The notes under the pieces are model-generated. The model was not told the origin of the DNA, made no database searches, and saw only the letters and a program-made list of their open reading frames with translations. From positions 62,001 to 126,000 of the forward strand of contig NZ_BMPD01000006.1 in NCBI RefSeq assembly GCF_014647415.1: a stretch of DNA of 64,000 nt. Reading direction: 5' to 3'. Every line of letters begins with the position of its first letter. The first letter of the stretch is position 1. A program made the position numbers and the translations under genes. This document shows, in pieces, positions 26,467-35,628 of this stretch. The stretch is from Haloarcula sebkhae (GTDB taxonomy: Archaea > Halobacteriota > Halobacteria > Halobacteriales > Haloarculaceae).

Positions 26467-26570
26467 ATCGGTTCAATCTTCGGCGTCATGCATACATTAA
26501 TCTTTACTGGCCTAAACACTCTGACAGGAAACAACGTTAGCTTTTATACTCATAGGTCAGAAATGTGCTG

Positions 26571-27290
26571 ATGATGTACAAGCACGTAGCTCTGTTAGTC
26601 AGACAGGACGATATGTCTCACGAGGAGTTCGTCGACTACTGGCAGACCAATCACACGCCGATCGCGAAGGACATCGAGGGCGTGGTTCGCTACCAGCAAG
26701 TCCTTCCAACAGAGCCAGCACACGCCGAATTTGACGGGCTGGCGGAGCTGTACTTCGAGACGCTTGACGACCTGCATGAGGCGCTGGGCAGTCCCGGCTC
26801 CCGGGACTATGACCCTACCAAGGAGGTAGCCGCAAAGGCCCGCAAAGACGTGAATAACTTCCTTGCTGTCGAGGAGCGGCCGCGTATTATCGGCGAAGAG
26901 ATCGTGCAGAAAGACGAGGTCGATGGCGATACTGACGGTCTCTACAAGCACTCGGCGTTTCTCGTTCGGCAGGACGACATGACCCACGAGGAGTTCGTCG
27001 ACTACTGGCAGACCAACCACACACCGATCGCCCGTGAAATCGAGGGCGTCGTCAAGTACAATACGGTCATCCCAACAGACCCCGAGAACGCCGAGTTCGA
27101 CGGCGTCGCCGAACTCTACTTCGACGACATCGAGAAGCTATACGACGCGCTCGGCAGCGAAGGCTCACGGGACTACGCACCGGACAGAGGGAAAGCGAAA
27201 GCGGCCCGCGAGGATGTGGATAACTTCTTAGCTATCGACGAGCGGCCCCGGTTTATTGGCCAGGAACAGCTCGTCAAGGACGAGGGGTAG
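26571..27290 (+). CDS. Tandem EthD-domain protein
   Basis: A 239-residue protein built of two EthD (dimeric alpha-beta barrel) repeats of about 115 residues. Each contains YKH-A-LVRQDDM, the block HEEFVDYWQTNHTPIA, then FDG-AELYF and NFLA-ERPR-IG. The repeats are highly similar at DNA level too, indicating a recent internal duplication. One chain could mimic the usual homodimer. EthD proteins are small oxidative-catabolism accessories, some with heme-free decarboxylase or cyclase chemistry. A TATA (CTTTTATACT, 26540-26549) gives a leaderless start at 26571. A single-domain homologue lies at 52008-52334. The HD gene follows after one base. Confidence 0.85.
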   Translation: MMYKHVALLVRQDDMSHEEFVDYWQTNHTPIAKDIEGVVRYQQVLPTEPAHAEFDGLAELYFETLDDLHEALGSPGSRDYDPTKEVAAKARKDVNNFLAVEERPRIIGEEIVQKDEVDGDTDGLYKHSAFLVRQDDMTHEEFVDYWQTNHTPIAREIEGVVKYNTVIPTDPENAEFDGVAELYFDDIEKLYDALGSEGSRDYAPDRGKAKAAREDVDNFLAIDERPRFIGQEQLVKDEG

Positions 27291-27291
27291 T

Positions 27292-27876
27292 ATGCCCGAC
27301 TACGAGGCGCAAGTCACGGAGGCGTTCCCGGAACTCGACTACATCTCATCGGACGACCTTCGTAGCAAAGTCATCGAAGCGTGGACACTCGCGCTTGAAC
27401 GAGGTGGGTGGCGCGACATTACGGATATTCCCTACGCCTGGAACATCCACGAAGTAACCAACGTCAGGCACGTCCGCGGGGTCACCAGAATCGCACGGGA
27501 ATCCGCTATCGAACAGCGGGAGTTCCACGGTGCCGATCCCGATATCGACGTCATCGTCGCAGCGACATTACTCCACGACGTCGGAAAGTGCTATGAGTAC
27601 GTCGACTTCGTCGAGGACGAGAAACTACTCGATCCGGACCCGAGATACGCAACCGAAGAGGTCCCACACTCCCTGTCAGGCTATGCACTTGCGCACGAGG
27701 TCGGCTGTCCGCTGGCGGTCCAGCGAGCGATTCCGCACTTTATCGGCGAGATCCCGACGCGGACACTGGAAGCCGAACTCGTCAAGAGTGCGAACTCCGC
27801 GTCCTCGAACGCGATTACGCAGTCAACGATGGGTATCACGCTACAGGAGTGGGTCGATGAGTACTCCCAGACGTAG
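27292..27876 (+). CDS. HD-domain metal-dependent phosphohydrolase-like protein
   Basis: 194 residues. The HD-superfamily pattern is present: H in HVRGVTRIA, then the HD pair in LLHDVGKCYEY, H in HSLSGYALAHEV and a downstream Asp/His region (IPHFIGE). The fold hydrolyses phosphate esters or nucleotides; here the substrate is unknown. Start 27292 is one base after the EthD stop, so the two are co-translated, and the pairing suggests a shared pathway step. Confidence 0.8.
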   Translation: MPDYEAQVTEAFPELDYISSDDLRSKVIEAWTLALERGGWRDITDIPYAWNIHEVTNVRHVRGVTRIARESAIEQREFHGADPDIDVIVAATLLHDVGKCYEYVDFVEDEKLLDPDPRYATEEVPHSLSGYALAHEVGCPLAVQRAIPHFIGEIPTRTLEAELVKSANSASSNAITQSTMGITLQEWVDEYSQT

Positions 27877-28261
27877 CCACTGGCGCGAACGATAGCACCC
27901 CTGCTGAAGAATCGATCGGTGGAGTCAGTCCTTCATAGGCACGGATAGTAACTGCGTAATCCAACGCCTTGTTGACCGTCGGTAGTTTCGAGATCGCCAG
28001 TACCCGAAGACACTATCCACTGGTTTCCCTCGCCCGTATTTTGAGTATAGCAGTTTATTTCTACTCGTTTAGCAGATGTTTGCGTCTAAACATAGGAGGT
28101 GTGCCTCCATAGAACAATACTTATTGACATAAAAAGCTCTAAAACAGTGATATCTACCCAAACAAGCCTAAAAGAAAATTAAGATTATTATTAATACGCG
28201 TGTGTGGGAGAGGATGCAACTCTTTGAGCCGAATACGTGTACATTGCGGGTATGCTGTTAC
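27877..28261 (+). other. AT-rich intergenic stretch with small hairpin
   Basis: 385 bases between convergent genes. It contains GGAGG-TGTG-CCTCC (about 28098-28111) and a long AT-rich tract after it, which together could end transcription from either side. No gene or RNA seen. Confidence 0.4.
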
Positions 28262-29320
28262 TTAGGTGCTAAACTCAATGTACGATTTGATAGTATCCGG
28301 CGACTCCTCGAATGCATCCGCAAACTCCGACACAGAGCACTGGGTAGTCATGATAGACGCAAGGAACCAATCCGGGTATTCTGCAAGAGTGGTACGAGCG
28401 CGTTTGTAATGCCGGACGTTGGAATTCACGCTCCCGAGCAACGCTTTGTTCTGGAGGACCAACTGCCTGTGGAGCGCCCCACCGTTGACAGTAAATTCCC
28501 AGTCCTCAGGGATGCCGAGGAGGACACCGACTCCATTCGCACCGAGTGCCTCGACCGTCGAAAACGCGTGTTTTGCGTGCCCCGTCGCCTCGAACACCAG
28601 ATCCATCGGCTCGTGGACTGTAGGGATCTCGTCCACGGCCGTCTGTCGAGAATTAATGTAGGTGGCCCCTAGTTCCTCAATAATATCGATGGTCGGGTCC
28701 GGCCGTTCACGACGGCCGAGACAGTACGTTCGCTCACACCGGTCTGCAAGCATCGCCAATGTAAGCAGTCCCAGCGGTCCGTTTCCGAGGACGAGTCCAG
28801 CAGAGTTCTGCCACTCGAAGGTCGACCTGGACCGCTGTGCCAGCTCGAGTGCCTTTTCGGCATTGCTGATCGGTTCGACCAGAAATCCGACATCCGCAAG
28901 CGATTCCGGGATCGAAACGAGAAACGACTCGGGTGTAGTGAAGTACTCGGCCATGTAGCCGTGCGCCCCCGCAATCCCCCGTTCAACATACTCACCGGGT
29001 GGAGCCATATCAGGCTCGCTGTTCTCGAAGAACCGACTTGACGTGTTTGCGGGCCGCCGGACTGTCGGGACGGCAATCTCTCCTTCGTTCAACGCGGTCC
29101 CGTTCGAGGACTCGACGACGCCGACAGCCTCGTGGCCCAGTATCTGGTAGTCGCTACCCTCGGGAAACTCGCCGTGTGATCCCGATAGCACCTCGAAGTC
29201 CGTTCCGTCGATGCCAACACGGAGAGTCCTCACGAGGGCCTCTCCCTCGTCCGGTTCCGGGCGCTCAATGTCGATCCGTTCTGGCCGAGTCTTCCCCCGC
29301 TTGACAGCGATTGCATCCAT
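28262..29320 (-). CDS. gdh: Glucose 1-dehydrogenase (NADP-dependent, haloarchaeal)
   Basis: 352 residues, zinc-dependent medium-chain dehydrogenase closely matching Haloferax glucose dehydrogenase. Shared segments are MDAIAVKRGK, ALVRTLRVGIDGTD, PDMAPPGEYVERGI, GAHGYM, LGRRERPDPTIDIIEELGATY and VGVLLG. Zinc/substrate residues Asp38, His63-Glu64 and Glu149 are in place. It oxidises aldoses at C1, the first step of the semi-phosphorylative Entner-Doudoroff route; family members also accept galactose and sometimes glucosamine. Here it lies beside amino-sugar genes, so the physiological substrate may differ from glucose. Its leader region carries the dyad at 29555-29580. Confidence 0.92.
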   Translation of the reverse strand: MDAIAVKRGKTRPERIDIERPEPDEGEALVRTLRVGIDGTDFEVLSGSHGEFPEGSDYQILGHEAVGVVESSNGTALNEGEIAVPTVRRPANTSSRFFENSEPDMAPPGEYVERGIAGAHGYMAEYFTTPESFLVSIPESLADVGFLVEPISNAEKALELAQRSRSTFEWQNSAGLVLGNGPLGLLTLAMLADRCERTYCLGRRERPDPTIDIIEELGATYINSRQTAVDEIPTVHEPMDLVFEATGHAKHAFSTVEALGANGVGVLLGIPEDWEFTVNGGALHRQLVLQNKALLGSVNSNVRHYKRARTTLAEYPDWFLASIMTTQCSVSEFADAFEESPDTIKSYIEFST

Positions 29321-29776
29321 TGTTGTAGGTATTCCCGTGAGTGAAACGCACCGTCCATCAACAGTTGAATGTTTCGACCAGGAGACAGAAGTCTCTCGTC
29401 GAGGGAGTTTCGCATTATGAAAAGTTGTTTGGGCGCTGGAAGCATACTGAACGAGAGCGGTGGAAAAGAAAGCAGGTGAAAGAGGCTCGATACAGCACCG
29501 CTACGGTACGATATATGCATATTTAGGAGGGGCTGGGTTCAATTGAGCGAATCGGGATAATAAGTGTACGGCTGTTATGCCATTCGCAGCCCGCTGTCGG
29601 ATGGTTTCACTAAAAGAAATACTCTCTTTCGAATGAAAATCTTTGTTGAGATATGTATGGCAATGCTGAAACTGCCGGCGGGCAAATAGGACCGGAGCTG
29701 ATGTGGCTGTACTGAGCTTTGCCGATTCCAGGTTATCCTGAGAGTGCTTCCGTGAACAGGAATGGCTGCGATCGAC
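29321..29776 (-). other. Regulatory intergenic region upstream of gdh
   Basis: 456 bases with no gene. Contains TCAACAGTTGA (near 29357-29367), GAGAC-AGAA-GTCTC (29382-29395) and the 26-bp dyad at 29555-29580. A TATA-like CTTTTCATAATG sits near 29413 for gdh. Confidence 0.45.
29555..29580. promoter_or_regulatory. 26-bp dyad shared with 42005-42030
   Basis: GGATAATA and TGTTATGC flank a ten-base spacer. GTACGGCTGTTAT (29566-29578) is identical to 42016-42028, and the match extends through ATTCG beyond. Both copies sit in control regions of the sugar locus, each close to an IclR gene, so a shared regulator site is likely. Confidence 0.5.
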
Positions 29777-30523
29777 TCAGATCTGCTCCGCATTGAGTTG
29801 CCTGACGGCGCTCAGGATCATCCCGGGGACATCCTCCTGTAACCGCTTCCCGCTCAGCCGGTCAGCGTGTCCCGCCACGTATACAGCTGCAGTCGTGGAC
29901 TGGTCCTGAATCGGAACCGCAACGCAATTTACGTCCGGATACTGCTCACGACGCTCGAACGCGATCCCCCGGTCCCGGATATTATCGAGTTCGGCGGTAA
30001 GCGTCTGGCGGTCCGTAATCGTGTTTTCGGTCATCGCAGGCAGATCAGTGTGGTCTAAAATAGCATTGACCTCCTCTGGACCGGTCGCTGCGAGGATTGC
30101 CTTTCCCGGAGCGCTGCAGTGAAAACACGGGGAGTTTACATGTCTCGGAGAGTCGTCAGCAGCGGTATGATAGACATCGGCGATTTGCTTTTCGCACTTG
30201 ATAACCAGTCCGGCAGACTCGCCGGTCGTCGCTGATATCTGGTCTATCTGGGACTTCGTGTCGTGGTAGATGGGTGCCTGTGATTTGATGTGTTCGCCGA
30301 TATCGGCAAACTGTAACGTCAGCTGATAGTCCCCTGTACTCTTTGTAACGTAGCCTGACTGCAACAGCGTATTCAGGTGCTTGTACGTCGTACTCCGAGT
30401 GTACCCGAGTTGTTCGGCCACCTCTGAGACGCCAAGCGGCCCGTCGGCATCTCTGAGCACGTCGACGATTGCGAACGTCTTCATCGGTGCGGAAAGTGTT
30501 GCTGTCTCAGTTTCGTCGGGCAT
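29777..30523 (-). CDS. IclR-family transcriptional regulator
   Basis: 248 residues. The N-terminal winged helix (about 12-70, FAIVDVLRDADGPLGVSEVAEQLGYTRSTTYKHLNTL, cited in part) is followed by a GAF-like effector domain with HCSAPGKAILA, typical of IclR. The effector site is likely sugar-derived, as neighbouring genes on the same strand are gdh and a sugar-acid dehydratase homologue. TATA-like AATAATAAAAAC lies before the ATG. Confidence 0.88.
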   Translation of the reverse strand: MPDETETATLSAPMKTFAIVDVLRDADGPLGVSEVAEQLGYTRSTTYKHLNTLLQSGYVTKSTGDYQLTLQFADIGEHIKSQAPIYHDTKSQIDQISATTGESAGLVIKCEKQIADVYHTAADDSPRHVNSPCFHCSAPGKAILAATGPEEVNAILDHTDLPAMTENTITDRQTLTAELDNIRDRGIAFERREQYPDVNCVAVPIQDQSTTAAVYVAGHADRLSGKRLQEDVPGMILSAVRQLNAEQI

Positions 30524-30575
30524 AAGATTACTACTCCCGTCTATATCTTAAGTTTTTATTATTATGAAACGGTCG

Positions 30576-31724
30576 TTACCAGTCTGCGACGCTGCCGTCC
30601 TCGTGCCGCCATATCGGGTTGTGCCAGTCGAGATCGGCTTCTGCCTTCTCCCGAACCACGTCTAGCGCGACATCGATACCCAGTCCCGGACCGTCCAGCG
30701 TCTTCAGATAGCCGTCGTCGAACGCAAACGGGTTCGAATTCAGCAGATCATGTGCGGGACTGGTCGTCTCAGAGTGGACGTCGAACCCCTGATCTTGGAC
30801 TAACAGGTTCGGAACGACCGTATCGACCTGGATCGACGCAGCCAGCGCAATTGGGCCCAGTGGGCAGTTCGGTGCAATGGCGACATCGTGTGACTCCGCC
30901 ATGTTAGCCAGTTTGACCATCTCTGAAATACCGCCGGCGTGAGAGACATCGGGCTGAATCACGTCAATCGCCCCCGTTTTGAGGAGATCTTTGTAATCCC
31001 ATCTCGAATACAGTCGCTCACCTGCTGCGATGGGTGCGTGTGTCTGGGCCGCGATGTTCGGAAGGTGTTCGATGTTCTCGGGAAGCACCGGCTCTTCAAT
31101 GAACATCGGTTCGACAGATTCAACGCGGTTGGTAAGGGTCTTGGCCATCGATTTTGATACTCGGCCTCTGAAATCGATCCCGATATCTACTCCGTCATCC
31201 ACCGCTGTTCGAACGTGCTGAATTCGTTCTGTGATCTCGTCGAGCGACGCTCTTGTCTCGATGAACCGGGTCTGATTCGTCGCATCCATTTTGAGTGCAG
31301 TGTAGCCAGCCTCGGCCAACCGCGTCGCTTCTGCAGCGACATCCTCCGGCCGGTTGCCGCCGATCCACTTATACACTCTAACCTTGTCGCGGCTTTTCCC
31401 ACCCAGCAGTTCGTACACAGGTGCGCCGAAGTGTTTCCCCTTGATATCCCAGAGTGCCTGATTGATACCAGCGATGGCAGACATCAGGATCGGTCCGCCG
31501 CGATAGAACCCGCCACGATACAGCGCTTGCCAGTGATCCTCAATTCTAAACGGGTCCTTGCCGATGAGGTACTGATCCAGCATCTCCTCAACCGCTGCCC
31601 GAACTGTTTTCGCTCTGCCTTCGATAACAGGCTCACCCCAGCCCAGGAGCCCAGTGCTGGTTTCTAGTTTCAGGAAAACCCAGCGGGGTGGGATTTCGAA
31701 CAGTTCGTATCCGGTGATTTGCAT
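30576..31724 (-). CDS. Enolase-superfamily sugar-acid dehydratase-like protein (DgoD-like)
   Basis: 382 residues, the same length as E. coli D-galactonate dehydratase and similar throughout (PPRWVFLKLET, WGEPVIEGRA, GGFYRGGPILMSAIAGI, FIEEPVLPE, closing NPIWRHEDGSVADW). Metal ligands D184, E210 and E236 and Lys145 are conserved. Both catalytic histidines of DgoD are changed: H185 corresponds to Arg186 (DFRGRVS) and H285 to Asn286 (APNCPLGP). The enzyme therefore probably acts on another acid sugar or runs different chemistry. Neighbours: IclR gene downstream, SIS gene upstream, same strand. Confidence 0.88.
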   Translation of the reverse strand: MQITGYELFEIPPRWVFLKLETSTGLLGWGEPVIEGRAKTVRAAVEEMLDQYLIGKDPFRIEDHWQALYRGGFYRGGPILMSAIAGINQALWDIKGKHFGAPVYELLGGKSRDKVRVYKWIGGNRPEDVAAEATRLAEAGYTALKMDATNQTRFIETRASLDEITERIQHVRTAVDDGVDIGIDFRGRVSKSMAKTLTNRVESVEPMFIEEPVLPENIEHLPNIAAQTHAPIAAGERLYSRWDYKDLLKTGAIDVIQPDVSHAGGISEMVKLANMAESHDVAIAPNCPLGPIALAASIQVDTVVPNLLVQDQGFDVHSETTSPAHDLLNSNPFAFDDGYLKTLDGPGLGIDVALDVVREKAEADLDWHNPIWRHEDGSVADW

Positions 31725-31894
31725 ACTGCTGCATCGTATCCGGAGTGTGATTAATCTTCATGGTATAACGACATAATCCAGCTCCCGCCGAGATAAAATA
31801 TCGGTTGTGCGGCTGTGTATCGTGACTTCCATCACTGTAGGCCTCTCATCGACAATCGGGATGCCTCATTCACCTGAATCGCTGATCCAGCCCG

Positions 31895-32902
31895 CTACCC
31901 CAGTGCACTCCACTCGATATGTTTCGAGAGCTCCGGTGGATCGTCCGGATTGTATCCCTTCTTGACAGCCGTCTTGTACGTGAGCGATTGCAGGATCTTT
32001 AACGGCACTATCGGGTGATCCGGCGAACGAGACGGCAGTTCGATTGAAATGTCTCCACCGTAGTCGTTCGTCGGCCGCCGCAGGACAATTGTGGTCACTC
32101 CGGCGTCGCATAGCTTTGAAACGACCTCGCTGGTCAGCGATGCCTCCGATTCTTGGGTAGCAATGACGAGTGCCGGCTCACCGGCAGCGTTTGCGATGGG
32201 TCCGTGGCTGATTTCCGGTGTCGGGAGTGCCGTCGTATGCAACAGTGCACCCTCGCCGAACTTCGTCGCCGCCTCGCCTGCAAGCCCATATTCGATCCCC
32301 TGTCCGAGAGTGTAGAGTGTCTTGGCCTCCGCGAGGACAGCGACGGCTGTCTGAAAGTCCTGTTCGACGACGTTCCGGCACATGCGTTGTAGTTCGCTCG
32401 GTGTGTACTCACTGTATTTGCTTTCGAGTAACGAGAACGTCAGCATCAACGCGGCATCGACGGTTTTGGTGGCGAGGACTGCTTTCTCGGTCCCCGCTGG
32501 CGTGACGAGGACCACGTCCGCTACTGACCCGAGCGACGAATCATCGGTGTTTGTGATGCCAATAACGAATGCACCCTTCTCCTTTGCTCGTCGAGCGGCT
32601 GTAACGGTTTCAGACGTCTCGCCGGACTGGGAGTAGGCGACGACAACAGTTTCCTCAGTAATCGGTGGACCGGCGAACAGGTATTCTGACGCGGCGTACG
32701 CCGTTGCATCGATGCCGCGCTGGAACGACGCATACTGACCGATCACACCGGTCCAGTATGAGGACCCACAGCCGATGAAGTGGACCCGGTCAGCGTGTGC
32801 AATACGCTTGCGTGGCTCGGAAAGGTCGCGCGTGCTCATTTTGAAGTCATTCAGTCGGTCGATACCGGAACGGATCTCGTCGTAGACTGCGTGTGTGGTC
32901 AT
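31895..32902 (-). CDS. Double-SIS-domain sugar isomerase/deaminase-like protein
   Basis: 335 residues with two SIS domains. The first has the phosphosugar-binding FIGCGSSYWTG and VVAYSQSGETSET; the second begins near LYTLGQGIEYGLAGEA. The layout is that of GlmS/AgaS/GlmD-type aldose-ketose isomerases without a glutaminase domain, consistent with aminosugar-6-phosphate isomerisation/deamination. ATG 32902 (MTTHAVYDEI) is conserved-like; the 16 upstream codons are not. Divergent from the sugar-binding-protein gene. Confidence 0.85.
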   Translation of the reverse strand: MTTHAVYDEIRSGIDRLNDFKMSTRDLSEPRKRIAHADRVHFIGCGSSYWTGVIGQYASFQRGIDATAYAASEYLFAGPPITEETVVVAYSQSGETSETVTAARRAKEKGAFVIGITNTDDSSLGSVADVVLVTPAGTEKAVLATKTVDAALMLTFSLLESKYSEYTPSELQRMCRNVVEQDFQTAVAVLAEAKTLYTLGQGIEYGLAGEAATKFGEGALLHTTALPTPEISHGPIANAAGEPALVIATQESEASLTSEVVSKLCDAGVTTIVLRRPTNDYGGDISIELPSRSPDHPIVPLKILQSLTYKTAVKKGYNPDDPPELSKHIEWSALG

Positions 32903-33147
32903 GGTTTGATGTTCATGGGACAGCACTGTGGTCAGTTGTTTCAACGACAACGCCAGCAGAGGGTCCGGTCAGCCAGCAACCATCCGACTGATCGGAGTCT
33001 CTCTGCGATCACTTAGATTACCGATTGATGGCAGTGTCTTATAAAACCATACGATAGGTATTTGTGGTAGCTCATGGGATCGCACCGTTGCGAAGAATGT
33101 CCTAAACAATTAATTATATATACTACTTAGGTCGTTGGTGATAGCAT

Positions 33148-34515
33148 ATGTCAGACAATAGTTTGCGGAGCGGCCAGCGACGTCGCTTCATCAAAAGCGC
33201 CGGGGCGGCAACGGTCGCGCTGCTCGCGGGCTGTGGCGGCAATGAAAGTTCGGAAAGTACCGCCGGAGACGGCGAGGGTGGCGACTCCGGCGCGAGCACC
33301 GGGGAGCAATCGAACAATATAACCACCCTCACAGTCCGGCACTTCGTCAATGACCACATTGAGACGTTCTACGAGAAACACAATCCCATACTGAAGAAAG
33401 AACACGGGATCAAGGTGGATTTCGAGACGATGGGTTGGGGCGTCGCTCGGAAGAAGCAGAACAACAGTATCTCCACCCGGACCGGTCCGGACGTCGAAGA
33501 GATAGCGTCGACGTGGATGCCACAGCAGGTCAACTCCGACGGCTGGATGGACCTCGAAGAAGCCGGCGTCTCGATGCCGACAGACAAGATCTACGAATCG
33601 CCACTTCAGATAGGGAAATTCGACGGCGTCCGTGCTGGGTTCCCCTGGTTCTGGGGACCCCGCGGGCACATTTATTATAAGTCGCTGTTCGAGGAAGCCG
33701 GTATCGATGGTCCCCCGTCGACCTGGGACGAACTCGCGAATGATGCGTCGAAATACAACAAGCAGGCCGAAAAGTGGGAACAGGAAGGCTACAACACGAG
33801 GTACCTGTTCGGCATTCCTGGGGCGAACAACTGGGCAGTCGTCCAGTACTATATGATGCTCATCTGGCAAAACGGTGGGAGTGTGATTGACGGGTCCAAG
33901 CCGACATTCGACAGTGACGCGGCGGTGGAGGCGTTGAATTTCTACAAGGATCTGTCCACGACGCACAAGGCATCCCCACAGGCCTCAGTCGAGTGGAACG
34001 GCGTTGCACGGAACAACGCGTTCAGCAGCAAACGGATAGCTTCGACGTGGCAGGGGCTCAGGGTTGCAAACGATATTGACGCCGAACTCGGCGTCGGCAA
34101 GCCGCCGGCCGGTCCCCGGGGAGAGTCGTCGACCTTCTTCGGAGTGAACCTCATTGGCATCCATCCCTGGACGAAGAAGAAGAGCGAAGCCGCGACGTTT
34201 ATCGAGTATCTGATGCAGCCAGCGGTCAACGCAGAACTCGCGAAGGGTTCTGGCTTCTTGCCGACGATCAAGAGTAGCTTCGAGCAAGACGCCTTCCAGG
34301 GTGAGTTGTATCAGTCCTTCAGTGAAGACGTTCTGAACAACACAAACGCCAAGACAGCGCCGCAAGTCGTGGGCTGGGGTGATGTCTCCGGTGCGATCAA
34401 GGGAGCCGTCACGAAGGTACTCACGAAGGCAGCAACTGACTCCTGGTCCGAAGGCGATACCCAGAAGGCACTCCAACAGGCTGCGATGCAGGCAGAGAAC
34501 GCGCTTCAGGGATAA
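33148..34515 (+). CDS. Sugar ABC transporter substrate-binding lipoprotein
   Basis: 455 residues, family-1 extracellular solute-binding protein. The Tat signal and lipobox are visible as GQRRRFIKSAGAATVALLAGC (C29 lipidated; quoted run begins at residue 9), followed by a Ser/Glu/Gly linker. Mature features are WFWGPRGHIYYKSLFEEAGI and PPSTWDEL, typical of maltose/multiple-sugar receptors. TATA ATTATATATACT (about 33112-33123) precedes the gene. It begins the importer SBP-permease-permease, with the ATPase gene at 40331. Confidence 0.9.
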   Translation: MSDNSLRSGQRRRFIKSAGAATVALLAGCGGNESSESTAGDGEGGDSGASTGEQSNNITTLTVRHFVNDHIETFYEKHNPILKKEHGIKVDFETMGWGVARKKQNNSISTRTGPDVEEIASTWMPQQVNSDGWMDLEEAGVSMPTDKIYESPLQIGKFDGVRAGFPWFWGPRGHIYYKSLFEEAGIDGPPSTWDELANDASKYNKQAEKWEQEGYNTRYLFGIPGANNWAVVQYYMMLIWQNGGSVIDGSKPTFDSDAAVEALNFYKDLSTTHKASPQASVEWNGVARNNAFSSKRIASTWQGLRVANDIDAELGVGKPPAGPRGESSTFFGVNLIGIHPWTKKKSEAATFIEYLMQPAVNAELAKGSGFLPTIKSSFEQDAFQGELYQSFSEDVLNNTNAKTAPQVVGWGDVSGAIKGAVTKVLTKAATDSWSEGDTQKALQQAAMQAENALQG

Positions 34516-34646
34516 ACTCCGAAAACAGGTCGTTTCAGTGTGGTTCTCCGCTTGTCCGGCCGAATAGCTACTAGCTTTGTGTCGGGACCGTGTCACTCTA
34601 GCGTCGTACAGAACGATTAAATACATTGCATAATAATCGATTGTGT

Positions 34647-35627
34647 ATGCTCCTGTCCGCGTACCAGCGAGTCAAACGTCGACTCCCAGCGGTTCATATC
34701 CCGTACGTTAGCTCGTTACCTGCAAGCCAGCGCTTCGGACTCAAGCTCATTGCTCCGGCTCTGGCAATGATGCTTCTCGTCCACGGGATTCCGGTCATCC
34801 TCGGGTTCGTCATGAGTTTCTACGAGTTCCCGTCGCTCAGATACACCGACTGGTTCCGCCCAGAGACGTTCGTCGGGCTTGACCACTTCGCGAAGGTCTT
34901 CCAGAAGGACACTATCTATGGCGCACAGTTCTGGAACTCGCTCAAAGTCACCATTCTGTACACGGTTGGATCGGTGATAGGGACGTACGTTCTCGGACTT
35001 GTCACCGCACTCACCCTCGATAAGCAGTTCCGGGGCAAGCTCGTCGCGAGGACCGTGATCCTGATTCCGTATGTGACACCGGTTGTCGTCACGCTGCTCA
35101 CCTGGCGGATGATGTTCCGGAGCGATACTGGAGTCATCAACGCGTTACTCCGTCAGGCCGGACTCATCGAGGGGTCCCTGTTCTGGCTGCTGGGCCCAAA
35201 CTCGCTGTATGCGATAATCATCGCGAACGTCTGGCGGAACTTCCCGTATGCGGCGATCATGTTGTACGCCGGACTGCAGTCGGTTCCGGAGCAGTTGTAC
35301 GAGGCTGCAGAGATAGATGGGGCCGGCCGATGGGGGAAACTGCGGTACGTGACGCTGCCTCAGTTGAAGCCCGTCTCTGCCGTCATTCTACTGCTATTGA
35401 TCCTCTGGACCTTCATCAATTTCCCCGTCCCGTATATCTTGCTGGGAGGGTCACCGAGCGAATCGGGGAACGTTCTGATGTTGCTCATCTACTCCTTTGG
35501 CTTCAAACAGAGTGCATACGGGATCGGGTCTGCGCTCAGCGCGATGCTGTTCCTGTTCTCGATGACCATCGCATACGTCTATTACAAGCGCGTTGTGGCG
35601 TCTAGCTACGACGGAGGTGCTATCTGA
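34647..35627 (+). CDS. Sugar ABC transporter permease (MalF/UgpA type)
   Basis: 326 residues, six or so membrane helices starting at IAPALAMMLLVHGIPVILGF. The EAA coupling loop is EAAEIDGAGRWGKLRYVTLP. ATG 34647 is chosen because GATTAAATAC (about 34616-34625) lies 27 bases upstream; the upstream TTG would be inside the promoter. Forms a heterodimer with the next gene's product. Confidence 0.9.
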   Translation: MLLSAYQRVKRRLPAVHIPYVSSLPASQRFGLKLIAPALAMMLLVHGIPVILGFVMSFYEFPSLRYTDWFRPETFVGLDHFAKVFQKDTIYGAQFWNSLKVTILYTVGSVIGTYVLGLVTALTLDKQFRGKLVARTVILIPYVTPVVVTLLTWRMMFRSDTGVINALLRQAGLIEGSLFWLLGPNSLYAIIIANVWRNFPYAAIMLYAGLQSVPEQLYEAAEIDGAGRWGKLRYVTLPQLKPVSAVILLLLILWTFINFPVPYILLGGSPSESGNVLMLLIYSFGFKQSAYGIGSALSAMLFLFSMTIAYVYYKRVVASSYDGGAI

Positions 35628-35628
35628 G

